Assembly (NCBI GenBank): GCA_900316295.1
Contig: ONCJ01000020.1
Location: forward strand, 1 to 39,153
Length of the DNA stretch: 39,153 bases
From: an uncultured Prevotella sp.
Lineage (GTDB): Bacteria; Bacteroidota; Bacteroidia; Bacteroidales; Bacteroidaceae
Reading direction: 5' to 3'
The notes under the pieces are model-generated. The model was not told the origin of the DNA. It worked only from the letters and a program-made list of their open reading frames with translations, and made no database searches. Positions 27,657 through 37,919 of the stretch are shown here, piece by piece. A program made the translations under genes and the position numbers. Positions within the stretch are counted from its first letter, which is position 1. Each line of letters begins with the position of its first letter.

Positions 27657-28067
27657 TTATATTGGAAGATTCTCAATGAAGTCATCTAATCCAATAACTC
27701 TAACATTTGGGAATGGAATTGTTCGAAGGACATTGAAATGATTGTCCTCGCTAACAATATATTCCGCATTTGCAATAATGGCACAATCAACAAACTTATT
27801 GTCATCTGGATCTTGTTTAATCAAGTCAAAACGAAATTGAGGATCATACCGTTTGCAGTATGGACTCTTTAATATTGCATTTACGATATTCTCAGCAATG
27901 TAGGGTGTTGTAAGTTGAGTAAGAACCTCGGAATATTCCGTTATGATGTCGTTACTGACACATAGTATATACTTGCCATCACGAAAGGCATCCCATGCAG
28001 GGCGATATGGGCTATGCATGGAAATCATCTGCACAAGGCAGTTGGTGTCAATGACATAATGATGCAT
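27657..28067 (-). CDS. PIN-domain ribonuclease toxin
   Basis: PIN-fold protein of 136 residues, predicted to be a metal-dependent RNase toxin. Acidic residues at the usual positions are Asp7 (VIDTN), Glu44 (DIITEY), Asp94 (DNKFVDCAI) and Asp108 (SEDNHF). Size and motifs fit the 'putative toxin-antitoxin system toxin component, PIN family' group. It starts three bases after the stop codon of a 96-residue partner gene, the standard antitoxin-then-toxin order. RNA target unknown. Confidence 0.87.
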   Translation of the reverse strand: MHHYVIDTNCLVQMISMHSPYRPAWDAFRDGKYILCVSNDIITEYSEVLTQLTTPYIAENIVNAILKSPYCKRYDPQFRFDLIKQDPDDNKFVDCAIIANAEYIVSEDNHFNVLRTIPFPNVRVIGLDDFIENLPI

Positions 28068-28070
28068 GTC

Positions 28071-28361
28071 CTAATTCTTTTCGTAAGGTGTGCGATAGTG
28101 AGCTTTCTTCAGATCAGCAAGAGTCTGCTCGTTCCATGTGCCTTCAGACCACAACTGCTCCATTGCCTCGTCTGCACGATTAGCAAAGAACTCAGAGATG
28201 ACATGCTGTAGCTCCCTGATCTCTTCGTCGCTTTTTAACCACGCAACTGCATTCAGCACTTCTATTTGTGCAGGAGAAAGACCCGTAAACTGCATGGACG
28301 CAATGGGTTCGGAAACCATTTGAACATCTTGTTCCTCGTTATTTTTTTTGATCTCTTCCAT
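28071..28361 (-). CDS. Antitoxin partner of the PIN toxin
   Basis: A 96-residue acidic protein with a disordered, charged start (MEEIKKNNEEQD) followed by helices. SPAQIEVLNAVAWLKSDEEIRELQHVISEFFANRADEAMEQLW contains likely DNA-binding or dimerisation helices, and the tail LKKAHYRTPYEKN may bind the toxin. The frame extends to 28388, but the promoter's -7 box is at 28393-28400, which would put the earlier Met at or before the transcript start. The ATG at 28361 is therefore chosen. Function is inferred from its place before the PIN gene. Confidence 0.75.
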   Translation of the reverse strand: MEEIKKNNEEQDVQMVSEPIASMQFTGLSPAQIEVLNAVAWLKSDEEIRELQHVISEFFANRADEAMEQLWSEGTWNEQTLADLKKAHYRTPYEKN

Positions 28362-28392
28362 ACTGAAATAGCTTTTTAAACAACTCACGCAG

Positions 28393-28425
28393 CAAAGATA
28401 CTAAGATTTTCGGTAACTATCCAAA
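28393..28425 (-). promoter_or_regulatory. Bacteroidota-type promoter of the toxin-antitoxin pair
   Basis: Minus strand: TTTG (28422-28425), 21 bases, TATCTTTG (28393-28400). It decides the antitoxin start as described in that entry. Confidence 0.75.
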
Positions 28426-28503
28426 CAAAAAATCAAAATATTAAGAACTACATCCCTAAAACCTCTCTAAAACACCCCGTTATAACTTTTTAAATGATTT
28501 TCC

Positions 28504-28534
28504 TTTGCTAATAGCTGAAAAAAGAGTAACTTTG
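28504..28534 (+). promoter_or_regulatory. Bacteroidota-type promoter for the saccharopine-dehydrogenase-family gene
   Basis: TTTG (28504-28507), 19 bases, TAACTTTG (28527-28534). A start near 28541 would leave a leader of about 160 bases before the ATG at 28702. Confidence 0.7.
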
Positions 28535-28701
28535 TACCTGTATAACTTAACATCAGAATGGCACGAATATACAGGTTGGACCGAGACAGGGACACGGTGG
28601 CAGAACACAAGGACGGCGAACAGGCTGACGTGTTCAGGGATGCCTGGTTTGCCATAAAAAGAAACGAACGAAAACAGAAACAACAAGAAGAGAGAAAGAC
28701 T

Positions 28702-29979
28702 ATGAGCAGAGTACTGATGATTGGAGCAGGAGGCGTGGCAACGGTGGCTGCACACAAGATAGCGCAGAATGCTGACGTGTTCACAGAGTTTATTATTGCA
28801 AGCCGACGCAAGGAGAAATGCGACCAGATAGTGGAGGCGATACAAAAGCAGTGGAAAGAAGCATGGGGCAAGGGACAGGATGCGAAACGCAAGCCTCTGC
28901 CCGTGATGGAGACGGCACAGGTGGACGCGGACGACGTGGAGCAGCTGAAGGCTCTGTTCAACAAGTACAAGCCAGAGCTGGTGGTAAACCTCGCCCTGCC
29001 CTACCAGGACCTGACCATCATGGACGCATGTCTGGCATGCGGATGCAGCTATCTGGACACGGCTAACTATGAGCCAAAGGATGAGGCCCACTTCGAATAC
29101 TCATGGCAATGGGCATACAAGGAACGATTTGAGCAGGCAGGACTGACGGCGATACTGGGTTGCGGATTCGACCCGGGCGTGACGAGCGTATTCACGGCGT
29201 ATGCTGCCAAGCACCACTTCGACGAGATGCATTATCTGGACATAGTAGACTGTAACGCGGGAGACCACCACAAGGCTTTCGCAACAAACTTCAACCCGGA
29301 GATCAACATCCGAGAGATAACACAGAAGGGACTCTACTGGAAGGACGGCAAATGGATAGAGACGGAGCCGCTGGAGATACACCAGCCCCTGACCTACCCC
29401 AACATCGGTCAGCGCGAGTCGTACCTGTTGCACCACGAGGAGCTGGAGTCGCTCGTGAAGAACTACCCCACCATCCGTCAGGGACGCTTCTGGATGACCT
29501 TCGGAGAACAATACCTGAAGCATCTGGACGTGATTCAGAACATCGGCATGAGCCGCATCGACGAGATAGAATACGAGGCTCCGCTGGCTGACGGCTCAGG
29601 TACGGCACGAGTGAAGATCGTACCGCTACAGTTCCTCAAGGCAGTGCTACCCAACCCGCAAGACCTCGGAGAGAACTACGAGGGCGAGACCAGCATCGGC
29701 TGCCGCATACGTGGCATCGGCAAGGACGGCAAGGAGCACACATACTATGTATACAACAACTGCAAGCACCAGGAGGCGTACAAGGAGACGGGCATGCAGG
29801 GTGTGAGCTACACCACGGGCGTACCAGCGATGATTGGTGCGATGATGTTCTGCAAGGGCATCTGGAAGAAGCCAGGCGTGTTCAACGTAGAGGAGTTCGA
29901 CCCAGATCCATTCATGGAACAACTCAACCAGCAAGGACTACCGTGGCACGAGCAGTTCGACGGTGATCTGGAGTTGTAG
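28702..29979 (+). CDS. Saccharopine dehydrogenase family protein (carboxynorspermidine dehydrogenase-like)
   Basis: NAD(P)-dependent reductase of 425 residues. The Rossmann motif GAGGVA comes right at the start (MSRVLMIGAGGVATVAAHK), followed by an ASRRKEKC segment after strand 2 and GCGFDPGVTSVFTAYAAKH near residue 155, which is typical of Lys9/carboxynorspermidine dehydrogenases. In Bacteroides such enzymes make carboxyspermidine from putrescine and aspartate semialdehyde; I infer the same polyamine role. The frame extends to an ATG at 28558, giving a 48-residue charged extension with no domain character. The ATG at 28702 puts the nucleotide-binding strand at the normal N-terminal position and is preferred. 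recA follows after 58 bases. Confidence 0.85.
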   Translation: MSRVLMIGAGGVATVAAHKIAQNADVFTEFIIASRRKEKCDQIVEAIQKQWKEAWGKGQDAKRKPLPVMETAQVDADDVEQLKALFNKYKPELVVNLALPYQDLTIMDACLACGCSYLDTANYEPKDEAHFEYSWQWAYKERFEQAGLTAILGCGFDPGVTSVFTAYAAKHHFDEMHYLDIVDCNAGDHHKAFATNFNPEINIREITQKGLYWKDGKWIETEPLEIHQPLTYPNIGQRESYLLHHEELESLVKNYPTIRQGRFWMTFGEQYLKHLDVIQNIGMSRIDEIEYEAPLADGSGTARVKIVPLQFLKAVLPNPQDLGENYEGETSIGCRIRGIGKDGKEHTYYVYNNCKHQEAYKETGMQGVSYTTGVPAMIGAMMFCKGIWKKPGVFNVEEFDPDPFMEQLNQQGLPWHEQFDGDLEL

Positions 29980-30037
29980 AATTCAGGAACAAGAAACAGC
30001 TTTATTCAAATAAGAAAATAAATTGTAAACTATCATC

Positions 30038-31063
30038 ATGGCAAAAAAAGAAGAAGTAAAAATCGACATGAGCACGCAGGAAGGCAAGCTGAAAGCCCTG
30101 CAGGCTGCCATGTCGAAGATTGAGAAGGATTTCGGCAAAGGCTCGATAATGAAGTTGGGCGAAGAGAAGATAGACAACGTAGAGGTAATACCGACTGGAA
30201 GTATCGGACTGAATGCGGCACTCGGCGTGGGGGGCTATCCCAAAGGACGTATCATCGAGATATACGGACCGGAGAGCTCGGGTAAGACCACACTCGCCAT
30301 ACACGCCATAGCCGAGGCTCAGAAAGCGGGAGGCATAGCAGCATTTATCGACGCAGAGCACGCCTTCGACCGCTTCTATGCCGAGAAGCTGGGCGTAGAC
30401 GTGGACAACCTCTGGATATCTCAGCCCGACAACGGCGAGCAGGCTCTCGAGATTGCCGACCAGCTCATACGCTCTTCTGCCATCGACATCATCGTGATAG
30501 ACTCCGTGGCGGCACTCACACCGAAGAAGGAGATTGAGGGCGACATGGGCGACTCTGCCGTCGGACTACATGCACGACTGATGAGCCAAGCCCTACGCAA
30601 GCTCACATCAACAATCGCTAAGACCAATACCACGTGTATCTTCATCAACCAGCTCAGAGAGAAGATCGGAGTCATGTTTGGCAATCCTGAGACAACGACG
30701 GGTGGTAACGCCCTGAAGTTCTATGCCAGCGTACGACTCGACATACGTAAGATATCATCCATCAAGGACGGCGACAACGTGCTGGGTAATCAAGTAAGGG
30801 TAAAAGTGGTGAAGAACAAGGTGGCTCCACCATTCCGCAAAGCCGAATTTGAGATAACATTCGGCGAAGGTATCAGCAAGATTGGCGAACTGGTAGACCT
30901 CGGAGTAGACTACGGCATCATCCAGAAAAGCGGATCATGGTTCAGCTACGGCGAGAGCAGACTGGCTCAAGGACGCGACGCCACAAAAGCACTGCTCGCC
31001 GACAATCAGGAGCTATGCGAAGAGATTGAAGCAAAAATCATGCAAGCGATTGCAGATAAATAG
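30038..31063 (+). CDS. recA: Recombinase RecA
   Basis: ATP-dependent strand-exchange protein for homologous recombination and the SOS response. It has 341 residues, with Walker A GPESSGKT at 77-84, Walker [19 protein letters not shown] near 150 and the loop-2 region [20 protein letters not shown] near 213. The C-terminus is short and lacks the long acidic tail of E. coli RecA. No LexA-type operator was recognised upstream. A 12-bp stem-loop follows its stop codon. Confidence 0.98.
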   Translation: MAKKEEVKIDMSTQEGKLKALQAAMSKIEKDFGKGSIMKLGEEKIDNVEVIPTGSIGLNAALGVGGYPKGRIIEIYGPESSGKTTLAIHAIAEAQKAGGIAAFIDAEHAFDRFYAEKLGVDVDNLWISQPDNGEQALEIADQLIRSSAIDIIVIDSVAALTPKKEIEGDMGDSAVGLHARLMSQALRKLTSTIAKTNTTCIFINQLREKIGVMFGNPETTTGGNALKFYASVRLDIRKISSIKDGDNVLGNQVRVKVVKNKVAPPFRKAEFEITFGEGISKIGELVDLGVDYGIIQKSGSWFSYGESRLAQGRDATKALLADNQELCEEIEAKIMQAIADK

Positions 31064-31068
31064 AGACA

Positions 31069-31102
31069 AGGAGGTGAGTAACTACTCACCTCCTCAACTT
31101 TT
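31069..31102 (+). terminator. Stem-loop after recA
   Basis: Perfect 12-bp inverted repeat AGGAGGTGAGTA (31069-31080) and TACTCACCTCCT (31083-31094), followed by CAACTTTT. The T-run is short, so termination may be partial, or it may serve the convergent lipoprotein gene as well. Confidence 0.72.
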
Positions 31103-31123
31103 CACCTCCTCAACTCCTCACAA

Positions 31124-31537
31124 TCACTTTCCTGCATCCAGATACCACTTGCCTTCCTTATTCTTCAGCTTGATGTCTGTGGTATCATTCTTATTCTCAT
31201 AAGCTATCGCCATCTTCACGGTAGCCATAGTGTCCTTTACTTCCTCAGACACAAACTCGTAGGTTTTGATATTGCCCTGGGTCTTGGTAGCCTCCTGATA
31301 CTTGTTCTGCAGCATGCTGACATACATCGTCTTAGTCTGCTCTATTTCCTCTGCCTTCTTACCATCTGTAGGGAAATACATCAGGTCTACATACCCCTTA
31401 AAGTCCTTGTTCTTCAAGCACTCAACAGACTTCTCGGCAATACCGCGAGGCGAGTTCTCATCCACACTACCAGCGCCACAACCTGCCATGATGCAGGCTG
31501 CCACGATCGCAAACGCACTAATCAATAATTTTCTCAT
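31124..31537 (-). CDS. DUF4878-type lipoprotein
   Basis: Lipoprotein of 137 residues (lipobox IMAGC, Cys20). Residues about 30-135 resemble the DUF4878 / NTF2-like fold, with SPRGIAEKSVECLKNKDF, a central amphipathic helix and a closing NKEGKWYLDAGK beta hairpin. Small Bacteroidales lipoproteins of this type are abundant and have no known reaction. It lies 43 bases from the YiiX-like gene in the same direction and could be co-transcribed. Confidence 0.8.
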   Translation of the reverse strand: MRKLLISAFAIVAACIMAGCGAGSVDENSPRGIAEKSVECLKNKDFKGYVDLMYFPTDGKKAEEIEQTKTMYVSMLQNKYQEATKTQGNIKTYEFVSEEVKDTMATVKMAIAYENKNDTTDIKLKNKEGKWYLDAGK

Positions 31538-31580
31538 AATAGTATTATTTTAAAGGTTAAACAAAATTCATTCTATCTCC

Positions 31581-32195
31581 TCAAAAGCTCACTATCGTCC
31601 TGAGCCACTTCGACTCATAGACATCGGACGGGAAATACACATCCGTCTGAACCAACGGCAGGCTGATTCCATGAGGAGCATTTGACACCAAGTTCAAGCC
31701 CGCCCTCTGGTAGGCATACATCACCAACTCGGTACAATACATTTTCGTCGTATCGCCTATCTCATAGTCATGATCGAAGAGCACCCCACGACGATATACA
31801 CTCAGGGCCACGTCCGCCGCGACACTGGCTTTCAGACTGTCCTGACATCTCATCACGGCACCCTTGTTGGCATATATCGACGAGAAGAACTTCTCCACCT
31901 CGTCGAGCTTCACTCGGTCCTCGTCGCCCTCGAAATCCGGTTCACCAGGCACGGCATGGACAATCATCTTGCGCCCTAACGTGTCGACAACTATCCCTAC
32001 ATGTGAATACTGACCATGGGCGTCGAGCGAGATTACGGCATGACTCTCAAATCCGCCACCACGCCTAAACACCACATCACCCGTACGCAGCTCCGCAGAC
32101 TTCGGCAACATACAACGCGGTGCCTTCCGTTCAGACACGCACGCTATCATCATCACTACTGCGACAAGCGTCAGACTAAAACACTTAAAGTCCAT
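31581..32195 (-). CDS. YiiX-like permuted papain-fold (NlpC/P60 superfamily) lipoprotein
   Basis: Lipoprotein of 204 residues from the ATG at 32195 (lipobox MMIAC). The opening LRTGDVVFRRGGG and QYSHVGIVVD carry the first catalytic His (about residue 65), and MYCTELVMYAYQRAG carries the catalytic Cys (about residue 154). This His-before-Cys order marks the circularly permuted YiiX/DUF830 group of papain-like enzymes, thought to act on peptides, amides or lipids in the envelope; the substrate is unknown. The frame opens two codons earlier at a GTG, which is not preferred. A -7-like TATATTTG lies immediately upstream at 32206-32213 on this strand. Confidence 0.82.
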   Translation of the reverse strand: MDFKCFSLTLVAVVMMIACVSERKAPRCMLPKSAELRTGDVVFRRGGGFESHAVISLDAHGQYSHVGIVVDTLGRKMIVHAVPGEPDFEGDEDRVKLDEVEKFFSSIYANKGAVMRCQDSLKASVAADVALSVYRRGVLFDHDYEIGDTTKMYCTELVMYAYQRAGLNLVSNAPHGISLPLVQTDVYFPSDVYESKWLRTIVSF

Positions 32196-32285
32196 ATTCA
32201 CTTCGCAAATATAAGAATAAAATATGAAAACATGCCAAAACCATACTGACTTTTTTTACATATCAATAGAGATTGACTGCAATAC

Positions 32286-32298
32286 TGACATAATGTCA
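32286..32298. promoter_or_regulatory. Palindrome TGACAT-A-ATGTCA upstream of dnaK
   Basis: A perfect 6+1+6 inverted repeat whose right end is 35 bases before the -24 element of the sigma-54-type promoter. TGTCA half-sites recur at 32328-32332, just before that element, and TGACA at 32365-32369. It could be an activator or repressor site; this is inferred from symmetry and position only. Confidence 0.5.
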
Positions 32299-32333
32299 CT
32301 CCAATGGCACAACACCACGTCACATTTTGTCAT

Positions 32334-32349
32334 TGGCACACGATTTGCA
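32334..32349 (+). promoter_or_regulatory. Sigma-54 (-24/-12) promoter sequence of dnaK
   Basis: TGGCAC (32334-32339), 5 bases, TTGCA (32345-32349) matches TGGCAYRN4TTGCW at every position, with the required 10 bases between GG and GC. The predicted +1 is about 32360, exactly where a small hairpin begins (TGGAC-tgacac-GTCCA, 32360-32375), 70 bases before the dnaK ATG. No TAnnTTTG element and no CIRCE operator were seen between 32214 and 32429. Confidence 0.65.
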
Positions 32350-32429
32350 GAATAGTTAGTGGACTGACACGTCCATGAGAGAATTTATTAATAATGTATA
32401 TTGAACAAAAAAATAAAAAATAATACACT

Positions 32430-34340
<1,911 letters not shown>

Positions 34341-34365
34341 CACCATCCACGATATAACAAGTAAG

Positions 34366-34399
34366 AAGCGTGTGACTCATTCGGGTTGCACGCTTTTTT
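34366..34399 (+). terminator. Intrinsic terminator after dnaK (proximal)
   Basis: AAGCGTG (34366-34372) pairs with CACGCTT (34389-34395) around a 16-base loop, followed by a T-run to 34399. Confidence 0.7.
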
Positions 34400-34585
34400 G
34401 TCATTTAAAAGTGCAAAAGTGCAGATGTGCAAAGTGCACTAGTGTGGTTATTATGCCTCTATCAATTCATAAAAACGCCGAAAAGCAAAAAGATTTTCAT
34501 CTAACCAACTGCATGTTTCAAAAATTCTCACTATCTTTACCGCCAAATAACTAACATCTTGATATTGTTAAATATAAATTTAAAA

Positions 34586-35881
34586 ATGAAACGACTCGTT
34601 ATTATATCATTGTTTGGCATTCTTAACATGAATGTTTCTTTTGCATCTAAATCTATTATATCTTTGTTTGATTTTGAGAAAAAACCTAGTATAGATTTCT
34701 ATGACAACTTCTTTAAGAATAACGGCTATGAAGTCTCAAATGACACTATGAGCATTTATGGCGAACCATATCACTCACGAGAATACTCAATTCATCAAGC
34801 CGGACATTCTAAATTTATAATTAATATTTCTTATACTCCAAAGTCCAGACAAATTGAAAATGTCCATATTCTATGTAATCCATTATTTGATGATCCAGTA
34901 AATAAGGAAGCATTCATGCCAGATTTGATGAGTTTCTATACTGACATTATTACTAAATATGGTTTACCTGACTATGCAAATGGAGAAAAATCTGAAGTTT
35001 TAATAGGAGAGAATGACTCGGCAAAGATAAGACAATATTTTGAGGTACCTACAACCTACGATGTTAGCTGGTTTAATAATAAAGACTATTCTTTATCTTT
35101 TATTCTTTCTCGAGCTTGTTGGCAATTTGAATGCTCCATAAATTATGAAAGAATTCGCGAGCTTTCTAGAAAAGAATATAAAATACTAGATGCTGAAAAA
35201 GAGCTCTTGGCACAAAAACGGGAAACAAGAGAAAAAATATTAATAATTATTCTAATAATAGCAGGATGTATTTTCTTTTGCTTCATAGGTAGACTTATAC
35301 ATAAAGACTATATAAAATCTAAAGAATGGGAAAAGGCCAAACAAGAAGCGGATGCAGAGCAACGAAATAAGAAACAAAAAGAAGTTGACGTTAAGCACGA
35401 AGAATATAAGAAATATCTTATTGATAAGTATGGGGCTATAACTCGTATTATTTCAAACAATCTTTATGACAAAGATTTCATAATGAATTATGACGAAATA
35501 TTCATTTTTGAAAAAAACAAGAAAGTAATCTTCGATAAGAAAGAATACGACTTTGCAGAAATTCTTAGTTGTTCAATGTATGACGAAAACCACAATGGCA
35601 CTTCTCCGACACAAGTAACGAGGACTAAGACAGGCAGCATGCTAGGACGAGCTGCTGTTGGTGGTTTGACTCTTGGTGTTGCAGGAGCTGTCGTTGGAGC
35701 TATGACGGCAAAGACAGAGTCTACAAGTTCCACTGCCAACTCTGACTATATTGCTTCGTATATTGTCAAGATAGGAGTCAAATCAATAGAAAAACCTACA
35801 TTGACTTTAAAATTTGGCAGCGACAAGTCAAAAGCGGAAGAAGTGTATGCATTAATACAAGCAATAATTGCAATGAAATAG
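34586..35881 (+). CDS. Unknown single-pass membrane protein, signal peptide plus cytosolic Gly-rich domain
   Basis: I do not recognise the family. The 431-residue protein begins with a signal peptide (MKRLVIISLFGILNMNVSFA), then has a non-cytosolic domain of about 175 residues. A transmembrane helix (ILIIILIIAGCIFFCFIGRLI, about 214-235) precedes a Lys/Glu-rich coiled coil (about 240-285). The C-terminal domain has beta strands (EIFIFEKNKKVIFDKKEYDF) flanking a small-residue hydrophobic segment, GRAAVGGLTLGVAGAVVGA, that could insert in or touch the membrane. The ATG at 34586 places the signal peptide first; the frame itself opens at a TTG at 34559. Codon use is AT-rich, unlike dnaK. It lies 29 bases before the NACHT gene, suggesting a joint transcript and perhaps a sensor/effector pairing; that is speculation. 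Confidence 0.72.
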   Translation: MKRLVIISLFGILNMNVSFASKSIISLFDFEKKPSIDFYDNFFKNNGYEVSNDTMSIYGEPYHSREYSIHQAGHSKFIINISYTPKSRQIENVHILCNPLFDDPVNKEAFMPDLMSFYTDIITKYGLPDYANGEKSEVLIGENDSAKIRQYFEVPTTYDVSWFNNKDYSLSFILSRACWQFECSINYERIRELSRKEYKILDAEKELLAQKRETREKILIIILIIAGCIFFCFIGRLIHKDYIKSKEWEKAKQEADAEQRNKKQKEVDVKHEEYKKYLIDKYGAITRIISNNLYDKDFIMNYDEIFIFEKNKKVIFDKKEYDFAEILSCSMYDENHNGTSPTQVTRTKTGSMLGRAAVGGLTLGVAGAVVGAMTAKTESTSSTANSDYIASYIVKIGVKSIEKPTLTLKFGSDKSKAEEVYALIQAIIAMK

Positions 35882-35910
35882 AATGTATAAAAAGCAAAAT
35901 AAATAAGCAT

Positions 35911-36489
35911 ATGATACCAGAAGCATTATTAATGGAGGCCGTGAAGCCAGTAATTAGTACTTTAGTTAAGAATGTAATTACTCCTCAAATACAAAAATTT
36001 GCAGATAAAGTCCACATTGCATATAATGAATTACTCATTCCTCGAGGTGAACACTTTGAAGAGTACTTTTATCGTACATTTAAAAAGTATAGTATTATGA
36101 ATACGTTGGTATTCAAAAATGAGCAAAGATTGTTAAAAGATTTGTATATCCCTTTAACCCTTGTTAGGGATGACTACCCCAAGAAGAAGGATAAAGAACA
36201 GACAAAAGTAGATAAATATCCTGCTGACTTAATAAGAAACTATAACAAGATTCTTATTACTGATACAGCAGGAATGGGTAAATCCACATTGACAAAACGA
36301 TTGTTTCTTGATGTTATAGAAAACGGATATGGAATACCAATTTATATTGAAATGAGGCGTCTAAAAAAAGATCGTCCTATATTATTAGAAATTCAAGAAC
36401 AAATTAATTCATTAACAAAAGAATTTGATAGGAAACCGCAGGGACAGATTCACTATAAAGAACATACCAGAATGTTCAGAAATCACTAA
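35911..36489 (+). CDS. Truncated NACHT-type NTPase (defence-like)
   Basis: N-terminal 192 residues of what should be a much larger STAND/NACHT ATPase. An amphipathic N-terminal region (VKPVISTLVKNVITPQIQKFADK) of a kind often seen in bacterial NACHT proteins is followed by Walker A DTAGMGKST near residue 120 and a PIYIEMRRL strand. Homology-like sequence stops near EFDRK (about residue 175, base 36435). The last 17 residues look like read-through into unrelated DNA. Walker B, the sensor regions and the C-terminal recognition domain are all missing, so it cannot be a working NTPase. Intact relatives include antiphage NLR-like proteins. AT-rich like the preceding gene. Confidence 0.75.
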   Translation: MIPEALLMEAVKPVISTLVKNVITPQIQKFADKVHIAYNELLIPRGEHFEEYFYRTFKKYSIMNTLVFKNEQRLLKDLYIPLTLVRDDYPKKKDKEQTKVDKYPADLIRNYNKILITDTAGMGKSTLTKRLFLDVIENGYGIPIYIEMRRLKKDRPILLEIQEQINSLTKEFDRKPQGQIHYKEHTRMFRNH

Positions 36490-36491
36490 TT

Positions 36492-37916
36492 TTGCAAACG
36501 AAATATGACGAAAGAAGAATTACAGAAAATCATAGCAATAGACGAAGGCTTCCGGATAGAGCTAACCACGTCTACTGGGAGGCTATCTGTGCTTTTGCAA
36601 ATGACATGCCCGGCTCAGGAAAGAAGGGTTATCTGCTAATTGGCGTATATGACGATGGCAAGATTAGCGGAATGAAAGTTGACGATGCGCTGATGAAACG
36701 TATCAGTGGTATTCGTTCTGATGGAAACATTCTACCTCTCCCCGTCATGACTACAGAAAAAGTGCAGACGGACGAAGGTGATGTATTGGTTGTGGAGGTA
36801 ACTCCATCTTTTGACACGCCTGTACGCTATCGAGGCAGAACGTTTATCCGTATTGGCCCACGTCGTGACATTGCCAGTGCAGAAGAAGAGAGAATCCTTG
36901 CAGAACGTTGTGCCGCAAGTCTGCCAACATTCGACACAAGGCCATGCCGTGAAGCAACAATAGACGATATTGATACAGGAACGATAGTCAAAGAGTATCT
37001 GCCAAAGGCCATCGATGCAGAAGCATTGGCTACTGATAGCCGATCACTAAAGGAGCAGTTAGCATCCCTTCGACTGTTTAACATGCAATGGGATTGCCCA
37101 ACATATGCAGCTCTGATCATGTTTGGCCACAATCCACGTTACTTCATGCAGGGCGATTACATCCAGTTTGTGCGTTTTCGTGGTAATGACAATGGAGGAG
37201 AGATCCTAAATGAGCGTCGTTTCGAGGGCTGCTTATATAAGGTGTTGCCACAGTTGGAGAACTTTATCCGTGATGGAATCGTAACAAAACGCCCTGTTCC
37301 TATCAGCATCTTAAGAGAAAAGGATGTGCGCAACTATCCCTACAAGGTACTACGTGAGTTGATGATGAATGCCGTCATGCATCGGGATTATCAAGCAAAC
37401 ATGCCAACTCGACTCTATCAGTATGACAGTCATATAGAAATCATGAACCCTGGCGGTCTCTATGGTCAGGCCCGTCCAGAGAACTTTCCTCATGTAAATG
37501 ACTACCGCAATAGCGTAGTAGCAGAGATGATGAAGAACTTGAACTATGTCAACATGTTCAATCATGGTGTGAGCGAAGTGCAGGACTTACTGAAAGAGAA
37601 CCAAAGCCCTGCGGCCGAGTTCAATATCAATCTTGTCACAGCATTTAGTGTTATAGTTCGTGAACCCAAGGACGATGACACTGCTAATGTCGGAAAAGAT
37701 GACCCAAAAGATGACCCAAAAGAACTGTCTGAACGTCAGGAACTTATAATAGGCCTCATTAAAGATAATGACCTAATAACCATCCAACAAATGACCCAAA
37801 AGACAAAAGTCTCTGAAAAGACTATTAAACGCGAACTTGCGACTCTCCAGGAGAAGGGCATCCTAACTCGTGAGGGTGGCCGCAAGGAAGGCAAATGGGT
37901 TATCATTGTCAAATAA
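36492..37916 (+). pseudogene. AlbA_2 / RecG-like ATP-binding regulator, frameshifted near its start
   Basis: The main frame encodes an AlbA_2 (Schlafen-type) domain (KKGYLLIGVYDDGKISG), a HATPase_c_4 region (RELMMNAVMHRDYQ, then IEIMNPGGLYG) and a C-terminal winged helix (LSERQELIIGLIKDND..VSEKTIKRELATLQEKGI). The expected start, ATG at 36505 (MTKEELQKIIAIDEGFRIEL), is in another frame. It joins the main frame (ANHVYWEAICAFAND) only if one or a few bases are restored near 36555-36562. As it stands translation could begin at TTG 36492 or ATG 36606, giving a protein without the conserved N-terminal AlbA strand. Before the winged helix is a K-D-D-P repeat encoded by two 12-base units (37694-37717). 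Normally a transcription regulator; partners unknown. Confidence 0.8.
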
Positions 37917-37919
37917 GGT

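Noticed and set aside
32202-32429. CIRCE/HrcA operator or sigma-32-like promoter before dnaK
   Set aside because: No TTAGCACTC-N9-GAGTGCTAA was found and no CTTGAA/CCCCAT-type boxes were seen.
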